Source: Myotis daubentonii (Eukaryota; Chordata; Mammalia; Chiroptera; Vespertilionidae). Taken from it: a stretch of DNA of 64,000 nt. The DNA lies in assembly GCF_963259705.1 (NCBI RefSeq), contig NC_081844.1, positions 24,196,294 to 24,260,293 on the forward strand. Reading direction: 5' to 3'. Shown piece after piece: positions 33,843-44,449 of the stretch (position 1 is the first letter of the stretch; each line of letters opens with the position of its first letter). A program made the translations under genes and the position numbers. Below the pieces are notes generated by a model. That model saw nothing but the letters and a program-made list of their open reading frames with translations, was not told where the DNA came from and searched no databases.

Positions 33843-34388
33843 TGTTCTTAGAAGTGGGATTACTGGGTCAAATGGCAGTTCCATTTTTAATTTTTTGAGG
33901 AAACTCCACACTGTTTTCCATAGTAGCTGCATCAGTCAGCATTCCTACCAGCAGTGTTCTAGGGTTCTTTTTTCTCCACATTCTCACCAACACTTGTCAT
34001 TTGTTGATTTGTTGGTGGTAGTCATTCTGATAGGTGTGAGGTGATACCGCATTGCTGTTTTAATTTGCATCTCTCTGATGATCAGTGACTTTGAGCATTT
34101 TTTTCATATGTCTTTTGGCCATCTGTATGTCCACTTTGGAGAAGTGTCTATTTAGATCCTGTGCCCATTTTTTAAATTGGATTGTTTCTTTTTCTTTTGT
34201 TAAGTTGTATGAGTTCCTTATATATTTTGGATATTAACCCTTTATTAGATGTATCATTACCAAATATGTTCTCCCATACACTGGGCTACCTTTTCATTTT
34301 GTTGATGGTTTCTTTTGCTGTGAAGAAGCTTTTTATTTTGATGTAGTCCCATTTGTTTATTTTCTCCTTAGTTTCCTTTGCCCTAGGA

Positions 34389-34599
34389 CCATGGTCAGCA
34401 AACTGTGGCTCGCGAGCCACATGCGGCTCTTTGGCCCCTTCACTGTGGCTTTCCCTAAGCCTTAGGAGTACCCTAATTAAGTTAATAACAATGTACCTAC
34501 CTATATAATTTAACTTTAAAAAATTGGCTCTCAAAAGGAATTTCAATCATTGTACTGTTGATATTTGGCTCTGTTGACTAATGAGTTTGCCGACCACTG
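34389..34599 (-). mobile_element. SPIN hAT element (non-autonomous)
   Basis: Inverted ends (ggtcagcaaactgtggctcg and gagtttgccgaccactg), internal blocks cctaattaagttaataacaa and ttggctctgttgactaatga, and the 8-bp target duplication ccctagga at 34381-34388 and 34600-34607. All match SPIN non-autonomous elements. Confidence 0.93.
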
Positions 34600-34739
34600 C
34601 CCTAGGAGATGTATCTGCAAACATATTACTACAAGAGATGTCTGAGATTTTGTTGCCTATGATTTCTTCTAGGAACATTTGCCTTTTTAATTATAATGTG
34701 TCTTGGGTCTCTTTTGTTGTTGTTGTTAATCTTCAAACA

Positions 34740-34973
34740 AGAATATTTTTTCCACTACTTTTTAGAAAGAGTGGAAGGGAGGGGGAGAGATGGAGAGAGA
34801 AACATTAATGTGAGAGACACATTGATTGGTTTCCTCCTGCACACACCCAGGAGGAATATTTGGGCCTAGATTCGAACCTGCAACCAAAGTATGTTGCTCT
34901 TGATGGGAATCGAACCTGGGACTTTTCAGTCCTAGGGCTGACTTTCTAATTGCTTAACTAAACTGGCCAGGGC
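34740..34973 (-). mobile_element. VES SINE (older)
   Basis: Antisense copy ending aaactggccagggct, with the gatgggaatcgaacctggga box. Confidence 0.88.
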
Positions 34974-36099
34974 TCTTTGAGTTCATCTTGATTGGGACTC
35001 TCTGTACTTCCTGAACTTTTTCTTCACCAGGTTAGGGAAGTTTTCTGTCATTATTTCTTCAAACGGGTTCTCTATCCCTTGCTCACTTCCTTCTCCCTTT
35101 GGTATCCCTATAATTCAGATGTTGTTCTGATTCATGTTGTCTCAAAGTCCCCTTAAACTATCCTCATGCTTTTCAAGTGTTTTTCCTTTTAGTTGCTCTA
35201 ATTGAGTGTTTTTTCCTATGTTGTCTCACAAATCACTGATTCGATTCTCTGCTTCATCCAGCCTACTTTTAATTCTTTCCAGTGTATTCTGGATGTCAGT
35301 ATAGTATTCTTCATTTCAGACTAGTCCTTATTCATGGTTTCCATGCCCTTTTCATGCTGATGTAGTTTCCTCTAAGTTCCTTGTAGTTCCCATTAAGTTC
35401 TTTGTAGTTCCTTGAGCATCCTTATAAGCATTACTCTGAACTCTATGTCTGATAATTTGCTTACCTCCATTTCATTTATCTCTTTTTCTGAAGATTTGTC
35501 CCTTTTTTTCTTTGTCTCCCCATTTTAGGTGTCTCTTTGTGTTTGTTTCTATGTACTAGATAGAACTGTTTAACTCTCAGTTTTCATGGGGTGGCCTTTT
35601 GTAGTAAATGTCCTGTGGGACCCAGTGGTGTAGTCACCTTGAACTCCTGGGCTGGATGCTCTAGGAGTGTCCCTTTTGTGGGTTATTTGGGCTCTCCTGT
35701 TGTAATCGGGTCTTGATTGCTGCTGTTCTGTTCATGGATGGGATTTTTTCTCAGGCTGGCTGACTGTGAAGCTCAACCCTGAACATGTCATGAGCTGTTG
35801 TACAGTGTGACTGCCAGATGAAGAGACATAGGGCAACATCCTGAACAGAGGAATGTTTGTCTTCATGGAGTTTGGGGTCTGTTCCTGTATACAGTGTAGA
35901 AGATCTATAAGTTTGTGGCCAAATCCAAGAGAAATGTCCTTGGGTCAGTCACATCATTGGGTGCTGACTGCCATCGGTGCTGACCTTTGTCTTTGGAGCC
36001 ATGGCTGAGGTTGAGGCCTCCATGTTTCCATGTTTTCAGTATGAGCAGAGGCAGCGGAATATCAAGTAGATACCCTGGCTCCAGAGTCGCACTCCCTGT

Positions 36100-36450
36100 G
36101 ACTTTTTATAACTGGCAATTTGTACTTCTTAACCCTTTTTCTTTTTCACCTATTCCCCCCACTCCCAAGCCCTCTTCTATATGGCAACCATCAGCTTGTT
36201 CTCTATATCTAAGAATTTGTTTCTCTTTTGTTTGTTCACTATTTTGTTTTATAGATTCCACATATAAGTGAGATCATATGACATTTGCCTTTCTCCATCT
36301 GAATTATTTCACTTAGCATAATACCCTCTAGATCTATCCAGGTTATCGCAAATGGCAAGATTTCATAAATGTCTAATGATTAAGTTGTACACCTGTAACT
36401 AATATATTGTATGTCAACTATACCTCAAAAATAAATTTTAAAAAAATCTA
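36100..36450. mobile_element. L1 3' end pieces
   Basis: An antisense block (ttagattccacatataagtg-like, 36245) runs into a sense 3' terminal block (tgtacacctgtaactaatat, 36390) with an A-rich end. This suggests two joined fragments. Confidence 0.65.
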
Positions 36451-36594
36451 AAAAATATTAGAAACACCGAACCCAAGTTGTAGAGACTGTGCATGATGTA
36501 GGACTGGGGTTGGCATTAAACAAATTAATGTTAACAGAAAAATTTCAATTAATCATAACTGTGTCATTCTCAAGATCATTGCAGAATTTATAAA

Positions 36595-36760
36595 AGGAGA
36601 AAGAGTCAAGACTTGGGACCCTGGGTTCAATTCTGGCTTCACTACTTAATAGCTGTGTGTTTTTGCACAAGTATCTTAAACTCTCTGTGCCTCAATTTCC
36701 TCATTTGTAAAATGGGTTATTGTGAGGAATGAATTAATACATCGTGCTGGGAATATGATG
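36595..36760 (+). mobile_element. MIR SINE
   Basis: Blocks gggttcaattctggcttcac, cctcaatttcctcatttgta and aatgggttattgtgaggaat. Confidence 0.92.
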
Positions 36761-37272
36761 GGGTCCCACTATGTAGAGCTTGGCTACTCAGAATGCATCC
36801 CCTGGATAAAAATGCAGAATCTCAGACCCCACCCTAGACCTTCTGAACCATAATCTAGTGAGATCTCCAAGGATTTAAAGCTAACCTGAAATGATCTTGT
36901 TCATTTTGTGTTGATGTGCTTATAATCAGAATGAAATGGTGACCATCATGCTGTTTCTCCCCACTTGAGTGTTTACTTCAAGAGACTTCTTTTTATTCAT
37001 TGTTCTGTCTCCACATTAGATACATTGTGGGTACTAAAAGCAAACAAATAGACTAATAAAAGTAACATAAAAAGATAAATTAAAATATATCCAAATTTGA
37101 TAAAATGATCAATTAAAAAAGAAACAACACAGGAGCAAGCCTGCTCAAGCTCTGTTCTCCTTACAAGCCTCTTTTTTCTAGATTGTCAGAGGATGTGGGT
37201 GTCCCCAGTTCATCTTTAGTCTACCCCCTCTCTGGTCTCTGATGATGGAAGGGGCAGGCTTTTTGCACTCAC

Positions 37273-37323
37273 AGTTGGCCTTCTGAATCATGACTCCTGA
37301 CAAACTCAGCAGAATGCAGAGTC
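37273..37323 (-). CDS. ADGRE3: ADGRE3 coding exon 2 (rest of signal peptide)
   Basis: 51 bases, phase 1 at both ends, acceptor after a pyrimidine tract (ttccctgttccag) and donor gtgagt. It encodes GLCILLSLSGVMIQKAN, the hydrophobic core and cleavage region of the signal peptide, aligned with human GLCFLLSLFGAVTQKTK. The last base plus the first two of the next exon form a TGT cysteine codon where human has a threonine. Confidence 0.93.
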
Positions 37324-37389
37324 CTGGAACAGGGAAAAGGGAGAGACGTGAAACTATTGAGAAAAGATCTCAGGAAATTCTTTAAGGAC

Positions 37390-37700
37390 TGTGTATCAGT
37401 TATCTATTACTGTAAAAAAAACAACCCAACACAAAATGTAGCAGCTTAAAATAACCACTTTCATTTTATTATGACACCCGTGGGCCAGAGATTCGGGAAG
37501 AGCCTAACTGGGTGATTCTGACTCAGGGTTTCTTAAATTGTTGCAGTTACATAGTGGCTGGGGCTGGAGTGGCTGGAAGCTATTTGGGCATTACTGTCCC
37601 TTCATGTGGTCTCAGGGCCTGGGGTAGTTTGGGCTTCCTCTCAACATGTCAACCTTGGTCAGGCTGCACAGGAATCAAAGTTTTGTCATGTCGACCAAGC
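37390..37700. mobile_element. Old LTR-type repeat (MLT1-like)
   Basis: Block tatcagttatctattactgt, then cagcttaaaataaccacttt, a common old mammalian LTR. It lies about 70 bases from ADGRE3 exon 2. Confidence 0.6.
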
Positions 37701-37749
37701 TAGTCCACCCTCATCTACATCCATCACCCGCAAACCCTTCCATTACTGG

Positions 37750-38345
37750 GAACCACTTTTTAAAACCTTTATCAAAGTATAATTGATATAAAAAAACCCA
37801 CACACATTTAATGTCTTCATCTTCATGAGTATGGACATATGCATACACCATATACCCATGATACCATCACTACAATCAAGGTACTAAAACATATCCATCA
37901 TCTCCAAAAATTTCCTTGTGTTCTTTTGTATTTTTCTTTTTTCTTTGGTAAGAACACTCACCATGAAATTTACTCTTTTAACACATTTTGAAGTGCACAA
38001 CACTGCATTGTTAACTCTAGGTACTATGTTTTACAGTGGATTTCTATACCTTATTCATCTTGTATAACAAAAACTTTTAACCATGGAAAAACAACTCCTC
38101 ATTTAACCCATCCCTCTAGTGTCTGGAAACAACCATTTTATTTTCTGCTTCTATGAGTTTGACTACATTAGATACTTCCTATAAGTAGAATCATGCAGTA
38201 TTTTTTCTTCAGTGTCTGGCTTATTTCACTTGGCATAATGTCCGCAAGGTTCATTCATATTGTCACAAATGGCAGGACTTCCTTCTTTTTAAAGGCTGAG
38301 TGTTATTTAATTGTATGAATATACTAAGTTTTCTTTATCTACTCA
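37750..38345 (-). mobile_element. L1 3' UTR, antisense (old)
   Basis: Blocks tatcaaagtataattgatat, tgcacaacactgcattgtta and cttggcataatgtccgcaag. Confidence 0.8.
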
Positions 38346-39173
38346 TCAGCAGGACCCACTTTCTTAGGGGGTAATCAAAGTTGCAAGTAAGGTTACTAGT
38401 CACCAGAGCTAAATTTCAGCCAGTACACACTAAAAGAGCTACGCTGGTGGTTCATATTGAAACATTTCCACCCCATTTGTCAATAATCATGGCCAGAGCC
38501 AACTAGTAAAACATATGGCTGCAAAGTGTCTCCCAGTTTCCTAAAACTCAGGCAGTCTGGGCCCTGTCACATTTCCTCGAGGCTAGTCGTTAGGGTTTTC
38601 TTTCTGCCCCACCAGCACCACCGCTCTCAGTAATATGTGCATGCATCTTAAATCAGAGTTTCTGGAAAGTCATCAGCATGCCGGAATGCCAGAGCTCTAA
38701 GAGACTTTCAAAATCATCCACGGACTCTTTAGTCCTCAGTTTCAGTTTGCTCAGACACCAGCTGGGCAAACTTGGGTATTGCCATTTCCTGGCATTGGGA
38801 CAATAACATAAAGGAGGAAATACATAAAGTCTGGCAGAAATCCTCCATAAATGCTAGCTGCCTTAAGGGGGGGGGGGGAAGAAAAAAAGGGGAAAAATGC
38901 TGGCTGCCTCTATTATCATTTTATTTGCATCCTTTTCTAATTCTTGACCTGATGCTCATTTTATTCCACTACCTGTTACATCCTGTGATGAGGGCAGAGA
39001 GTTCATGGATAACCAAAAGTCACAAATAATCCATCTCCGAAGTGTCTAGGACTCTGCCTCCAGTTGCCCCCAAAGCAGGAAATATCTTGCTTGGGCTTCT
39101 CGCATTTAAATAGCATACTGTCTCACTTAAACTTAATTCCACAGATATATAATGGACATCTCTTCTATGTGAG

Positions 39174-39328
39174 ACTGGAGGCCCAATGCATGAAATTCAT
39201 GCAAGAGTAGGCCTTCCCTCCCCCTGCTGCTGGCACCGGCTTCCCTCCGGCACTCAGCTTTGTACAGAAGGTCATCTGGAAGGACGGCTGGCCTAATTAG
39301 CATATTATGCTTTTATTATTATAATAGA
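39174..39328 (-). mobile_element. Short Helitron, 155 bp
   Basis: Minus-strand start TCTATTATAATAATAAAAGC at 39328, end hairpin tgcatgaatttcatgca then TTGGGCCTCCAG at 39174. The usual terminal CTAG is CCAG here. Confidence 0.88.
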
Positions 39329-39621
39329 TGTCATGGGAGGGAACATGGCATTTGCTTTCAAGTAGTCTATATTATTTTGATAGAATTTATGATGTGTCTC
39401 TCCCTCTGCAAATAAATAACTATGAGGTTTTAAGCAACTCTATAACCTTTCCACAATGCCACTTCACATCTGTAATGTGAAGATGCTGTGTCATAATGAG
39501 TGGAAAACATTTTAGCTTGATGCCAGGCTAAAGCAGGTGCTTGATAAATGTAAACTATGATTGATTTTGTGGCTGTTGACAGTTCTTTGACCTGGAGCCC
39601 GAAGGATGGACTGGATTTCAG

Positions 39622-39675
39622 GGAAGCGGAGCTTGAGTCTGGCGCCTTAGACCACTCGGCCATCCTGACACCAGC
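39622..39675 (-). pseudogene. 5' part of a pre-tRNA-Leu(CAA), inserted with 15-bp duplications
   Basis: Read on the minus strand, 39669-39632 is the first 38 nt of tRNA-Leu(CAA), from GTCAGGATGGCCGAG through the anticodon segment GACTCAAG. The next ten bases (ctccgcttcc) resemble the start of that tRNA's intron, and six bases (gctggt) precede the mature 5' end. The rest of the tRNA is absent. The 54-bp piece is flanked by perfect direct repeats tggactggatttcag at 39607-39621 and 39676-39690. It is not a working tRNA gene. Confidence 0.88.
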
Positions 39676-39824
39676 TGGACTGGATTTCAGAGTTGTGGAA
39701 CTATCTACCAAGAAGTTGTGGTTGAAGCCACAGGATTGTGGAATTCCTTCAGGAAGAGGGAATAGACAAAGAGATGAAGACCCCAAGCAGAATCCTGTGG
39801 AAAGAGTGTTATAGCAAAGATCTG

Positions 39825-40025
39825 GAGCCAGGTGGCTTGGGTAGAACCCTGGCTCTGCCATTTATAAAGTGTGTGACTTTTGACAAGCAACATAACCTCT
39901 TTGTACCCCTGTTTTCTCATCTGTATGATGGGGATAATAATAGTATCTGCCTCATGGGCCTGTTGAGAGGATTAAATGGATTAATACATATAAGGTGCAG
40001 AGTGAGTGTTCAAAAATATTGGTTG
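39825..40025 (+). mobile_element. MIR SINE
   Basis: Blocks gaaccctggctctgccattt, ttctcatctgtatgatgggg and gagaggattaaatggatta. Confidence 0.93.
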
Positions 40026-40399
40026 TTATTAATAACAGTCTTGGTACAGGAACAGGAAAAGGGTTGGGGGAGAAAGAATAGCAAGAGAGGCAAATAACGA
40101 GTTAGGGCAGTGCTAGGTCAAAGAAGTTGTCAGAAACAAGAGGATATCAATTAAAAACCAAAACCTGTATAGAAGAAGGTGAACAACTCACTGGATTAGA
40201 CCATAAGAAAAATTTTAGGGATATTTGGGAGCATAGTTTAAATAGGGTGGTGAAGTAAGAAACCATAATTTAAGAGAAAAGGAGAGTGTTCAAAGCAAAA
40301 CAGAGAAAAGAGAAGAAGGAAAAGACAGTTAATTGTTAAACTGAGTAGCTCCTGAAAGGGGGTAGGTTAAGATACAGTCATGGTCAAGGTTACACATAC

Positions 40400-40424
40400 C
40401 TTGAAGAAGTGATGGCCCTCTCAT
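40400..40424 (-). CDS. ADGRE3: ADGRE3 coding exon 1 (start codon, signal peptide start)
   Basis: Reads MRGPSLLQ plus one base, followed by a good donor (gtatgt) at 40399. Human ADGRE3 starts MQGPLLLP with the same phase-1 split, so the start is chosen by this match. The ATG is at 40424-40422. The 5' untranslated part extends to higher coordinates and its end cannot be seen. No TATA box or CpG island is obvious just upstream, as is common for myeloid genes. The exon is very short, so the call depends on the donor, phase and the next exon fitting together. Confidence 0.85.
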
Positions 40425-40685
40425 TCCTGCATGCAGGTAATCCTCGCCAGCCAACTCTGAAAGCTCTGTACTGTGCTTTAAGCCAACCCCTTTCCCTGTG
40501 TCAAGGTGAACTCATGAGAAATGACTAAGGAAATTGTTGTCAGAAAAGTGAACTTCTCATTTTCCACCATCAGACCACGGTTCTGTTTTTTATGTTTATT
40601 TCCTATGCACTGACTTGGGAAATTATTCTCAGAAAAGTGAACTTCTCTTCTTTCACCATCAGACCCACAGTTCTGCTTTTTATTT

Positions 40686-40923
40686 TTAAAATTTCCACCC
40701 AAGGATATGTTTTTATTGATTCTAGAGAGAGACAAAGGGAGAGGGACAAAGGGAGAGAGAAACATTGATGTGAGAAACATCGATAGGTTGCTTCCCATAT
40801 GCGCCCCGACCAGGGATCAAACACACACCCTAGGTATGTGCCCTGTCTGGGAATCTAACCCGTAGCCTTTTGGTGTATGGGACAATGCTCCAACCAACTG
40901 AGCCACCCAGCCAGGGCATGTGG
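40686..40923 (-). mobile_element. VES SINE
   Basis: Antisense copy ending gccacccagccagggc, flanked by tctgctttttattt repeats. Confidence 0.92.
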
Positions 40924-40974
40924 ATCTGCTTTTTATTTGTTTATTTTCTATGTCTTTCTACACTTGTTTTCTTT

Positions 40975-41875
40975 TTTTAAAATTGAATTTATTGAGTGAC
41001 ATTGGTTCACAAAACCATAAGGTTTCAAGTGTACAATTCAATAAAACATCATCTGCATAGTGTCTCTTGCACCCATTGCCCCAAGCAAAGCTTCTCTCTA
41101 TACACATTTTCTCCCTTTGCCCACCTCAAACTACCTCTCACCCTCCTTTTCTTCTGGCTACCACCATATTGTTGTTTGTGTCTTTGTGTTATGTATATAT
41201 GTTTTTTTGCTTAATCCCTTCACATTCTTTCATCCAGTACCACCCCCCCTCCCCACTCTGCCCTCTAACAGCTGTCTGTTCCATGCTTCTGTTTCTATTT
41301 TTTTCATTAATTTATTTATTAGATTCCACATATAAGTGAGATTATGGTATCTGTCTTTTTCTGGCTTACTTACTTTACTTCACTTAATGTTCTCCAGACC
41401 CATCCATGCTGTGGCAAAAAGTAAGATTTCCATCTTTTTTATGGCCAAGTAGTATTCCATTGTGTAAATGTACCACTGCTTTTTTTTTTTAAATATATTT
41501 TATTGATTTTTTACAGAGAGGAAGGGAGAGAGATAGAGAGTTAGAAACATCGATGAGAGAGAAACATCGATCAGCTGCCTCCTGCACATCCCCCACTGGG
41601 GAAGTGCCTGCAACCCAGGTACATGCCCTTGACCGGAATCGAACCTGGGACCTTTCAGTCCGCAGGCCGACGCTCTATCTGCTGAGCCAAACCGGCTTTG
41701 GCATACCACTGCTTTTTTATTCACTCATCTACTGATGGGTACCTGGGGTGTTTCTAGATCTTGGCTATTGTAAATAATGTTGCGATGAATATGAGTGCAT
41801 ATATTCTTTTGAATTAGTGTTTTGAGTTTCTTAGGATATATTCCTAGAAGTGGGATTGCTGGGTCAAATGGACTT
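40975..41875 (-). mobile_element. L1 3' end, antisense, with nested VES
   Basis: Blocks attgagtgacattggttcac, ttagattccacatataagtg and agtgggattgctgggtcaaa. A young VES (41486-41703) with duplication taccactgctttttt interrupts it. Confidence 0.9.
41486..41703 (-). mobile_element. VES SINE, young, nested in L1
   Basis: Nearly identical to the copy at 30457-30693. Confidence 0.96.
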
Positions 41876-41879
41876 TGGT

Positions 41880-42690
41880 TCTTGTGTTCTGGAGGGAAAT
41901 ATTTCAATCAAGAGACAAAGTGTAGAAAAGCAAGGAGGGATTTATTGACTGCAGCAAAAACATTCTAGTACCGTGAAATAAGGAAGGTCATACAAGGGTA
42001 ACAGGAGAACTGAGGCTGGGCTACTTTGGCTCATTGGGAAATCAAAGAAAAGGGGCCTTGAAGACAAGTTCAGGAGGTTAGCCTGGGATGAGATGCCGCT
42101 GCCCATTGCTTCCTCGGTTGCAAGTCTCATGAGGTCCCTTAGAGGTTAGGGGACATGTACCTGTGGGGGAAGGAGAGGAGCAGGGGGAAGGGAATGGCAT
42201 GGGCACTGGGACTTTCATTTTCAGGGGTTTCAAAGTATGGGTGTTTAAGGGAGTTCTTAGGGGTGGATCAATAGAATAGTCATCAGTTTTATGCTGATAT
42301 ACCAAAAATGAGCTTTATTTTCTTAATTTGTCTGTACTTGGGTGTGGTTGGCAAATGGCACTTAATTGGATTTCTATTATTTGTCTCCCTGAATAGGGTG
42401 ATTTAATCTATCAACCCTCTGGTTGGGGAGAAGTGCAAACCATTTACTCTTAAGTGTCCTTGGTTTAGGGAAGATAGAATTTACTAGGTGGCTGAAAACT
42501 GCTGTTTAACTATCTGTCTTAGTGTCCCTATTCCACTTCTCCTGGAATTTTCCTAGCTGCCTACTGTATCATTATCTAAACTACATAACAAATGCATATT
42601 TATTTATTCATTTTTTTCTGAAATTTAATAAGAGTTTATTTGAGCCAAACTAACAAAATATGCCAGGGAGCAAGATCTCAAATGTTCTGG
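41880..42690. other. Intergenic stretch, nothing recognised
   Basis: Lies between ADGRE3 and the ZNF333 promoter. I see neither exon, RNA gene nor clear repeat. Confidence 0.45.
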
Positions 42691-42699
42691 AGAATAACA

Positions 42700-42960
42700 T
42701 TTTTTTTAAAATACATATTTTTTTAAAAATAATTTTTTTCAATTAGTTGACATATATTATATTAGTTTCAGATGTACAACATAGTGATTAGACATTTATA
42801 TAATTTATGAAGTGATCACCCCCAAAAATGTACCCATATGACAACATATATAGTTATTACAATATTATTGACAATATTGCCATACTTCACATCCCCATGA
42901 CTATTTTGTAATTACCCATTTGCACTTCTTATAATTCTTTCTCCTTAACAAATACATAAT
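42700..42960 (-). mobile_element. L1 3' UTR fragment, antisense
   Basis: Blocks attagtttcagatgtacaac, agtgattagacatttatata and tgacaatattgccatacttc. Confidence 0.75.
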
Positions 42961-43136
42961 TTTAAGAAAGAAGAGACAGATTTCCTATCTATTGTCTTGA
43001 ACAGATTTTCATATTTTAGAGAGAAAGGCAAGTTGTAGAAGAAATAAGATACAGTTATGGGCCTCTTAATGATGGGAATGCATTCTGAGAAATACATCAT
43101 AAGTGACATCATAGAGTGCACTTTAACAACCTACGT

Positions 43137-43371
43137 CAGTGATGGCGAACCTATGACACACGTGTCACAGGTGACACGTGAACTCATACTTTTGGTTGAT
43201 TTTTCTTTGTTAAATGGCATTTAAATATATAAAATAAATATCAAAAATATAAGTCTTTGTTTTATTATGGTTGAAAATATCAAAAAATTTCTACATGTGA
43301 CACGGCACCAGAGTTAAGTTAGGGTTTTTCAAAATGCTGACACGCCAAGCTCAAAAGGTTCGCCATCACTG
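43137..43371. mobile_element. Short non-autonomous hAT element, copy B
   Basis: Same family as 11748-11964. Ends cagtgatggcgaacc and ggttcgccatcactg, duplications acctacgt / acctacat. Confidence 0.94.
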
Positions 43372-43927
43372 ACCTACATGGTATAGCCTACTACACACCT
43401 AGGCTATATGATGTAGCCTATTGCTCTGTAGAGGAGAAAAACATAATTTCCTCTCTACCCTGCTGGGTTCTTGACAAGACATCTCTGTATTAGAAGATTA
43501 ACAGGAGAAAAAGAAACAAAAGTTTAATAACATGTATACCTCCTATATACATGGGAGAGACTGTAAAACGGAATAACTCACCAAAATGGCTGAAGCCACC
43601 ACCTTAAATACCACCGTTAGCTAAAGACAAAATAAGATATTGGGGGTGGAAGGAGTCAGTTATGGGAGGTTACCAGGAAAAGCGTAATAAACAGAAAAGT
43701 AAGGTTGTTATGTAGATTTTATATCTTTGTCTTCTGCATTGATAAGAGTTTCTTGAGATAAGGAGGGAGACACCCTTACAAACGGAAGTTTCCCTTACTA
43801 GTGTAAATGTCTCTTACAATGAGTAACTTCTACTTGGTTTTCAAAGACATTATTTTTGTATTACAAATTCTGTTCCCCTAAGCTACAAACCTGCACAGCA
43901 TATTACTTTACTGAATATTGTAGGCAA

Positions 43928-44143
43928 TCTATAATAATAAAAGGGTAATATGCTAATTAGACCGGTTGTTCTTCCAGGCATCATTCTGGATGTCCTTCTG
44001 GATGAAAATGGGGCCTGGGTCTGGGGTACCTGCCGGTGGTTGGAGGTAAGCAGCCTGGGTCCTGGGTGCCGGAGGGGGGGTGGGGGTGGGGAGGGGGGAA
44101 GAAGGCCTACTCTTGCACAAATTTTTGTGCATCAGCCCTCTAG
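43928..44143 (+). mobile_element. Short Helitron, 216 bp
   Basis: Starts TCTATAATAATAAAAGGGTA after A and ends hairpin gcacaaatttttgtgc, then CAGCCCTCTAG before T. Confidence 0.94.
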
Positions 44144-44449
44144 TTGTAACATAAAATAGCATTTGAGGATTGCATTGTGATAAAACATGAAGCCAGCTTG
44201 TAAGTCACAAGAGATAGGAATTTTTCAGCTCCATTAAAATCTTAAGGAACCACCATGGTATATGAAGTTATTAGTTGGCTGAAATATCTTTATGCAGCTC
44301 ATGACTATATTTGATGCTATTTTTAAGAAAAATCTTTGAGGCTGAAAAGTAAATTTTACCTAGGATATATTTTTTGTAGGGGGTTGGATTAAGCCAAAGG
44401 AGTAAGGTAGAGGCCAGAGAAGGGGAGAGGAAAAGTTAAACATTGAGCA

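Larger units (their letters stand above)
33843..35600 (-). mobile_element. L1, antisense, interrupted by SPIN and VES
   Basis: Antisense L1 blocks: agtgggattactgggtcaaa, gatttgttggtggtagtcat and tgcatctctctgatgatcag, continuing to about 34380 and again after 34608. Coding capacity is lost. The part beyond 35000 is less certain. Confidence 0.75.
232..40424 (-). other. ADGRE3: ADGRE3 (EMR3) gene, 5' part: ectodomain, nine coding exons
   Basis: Adhesion G-protein-coupled receptor E3, a plasma-membrane receptor of myeloid cells whose extracellular half is cleaved from the seven-transmembrane half at the GPS. Nine coding exons can be joined in order: 40424-40400, 37323-37273, 32315-32193, 25790-25635, 22589-22552, 14757-14574, 11651-11532, 5331-5147 and 399-232. 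Every junction has AG/GT sites and matching phases (1,1,1,1,0,1,1,0,0), giving about 350 codons without a stop. The order signal peptide, two EGF modules, stalk, GPS matches human ADGRE3, which has only two EGF modules, unlike ADGRE1, ADGRE2 and ADGRE5. The transmembrane exons would lie to the left of position 1. The introns are full of VES, L1, Helitron and hAT copies. The neighbour ZNF333 diverges from it, as in human. Identity is by recall of the human protein and is strong: several stretches of 10-17 residues are identical or nearly so. Confidence 0.95.

Noticed and set aside
39430..39861. 143-codon minus-strand frame with MAEWSKAPDSS
   Set aside because: That phrase is the translated tRNA-Leu fragment. 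The frame crosses the insertion and a MIR.
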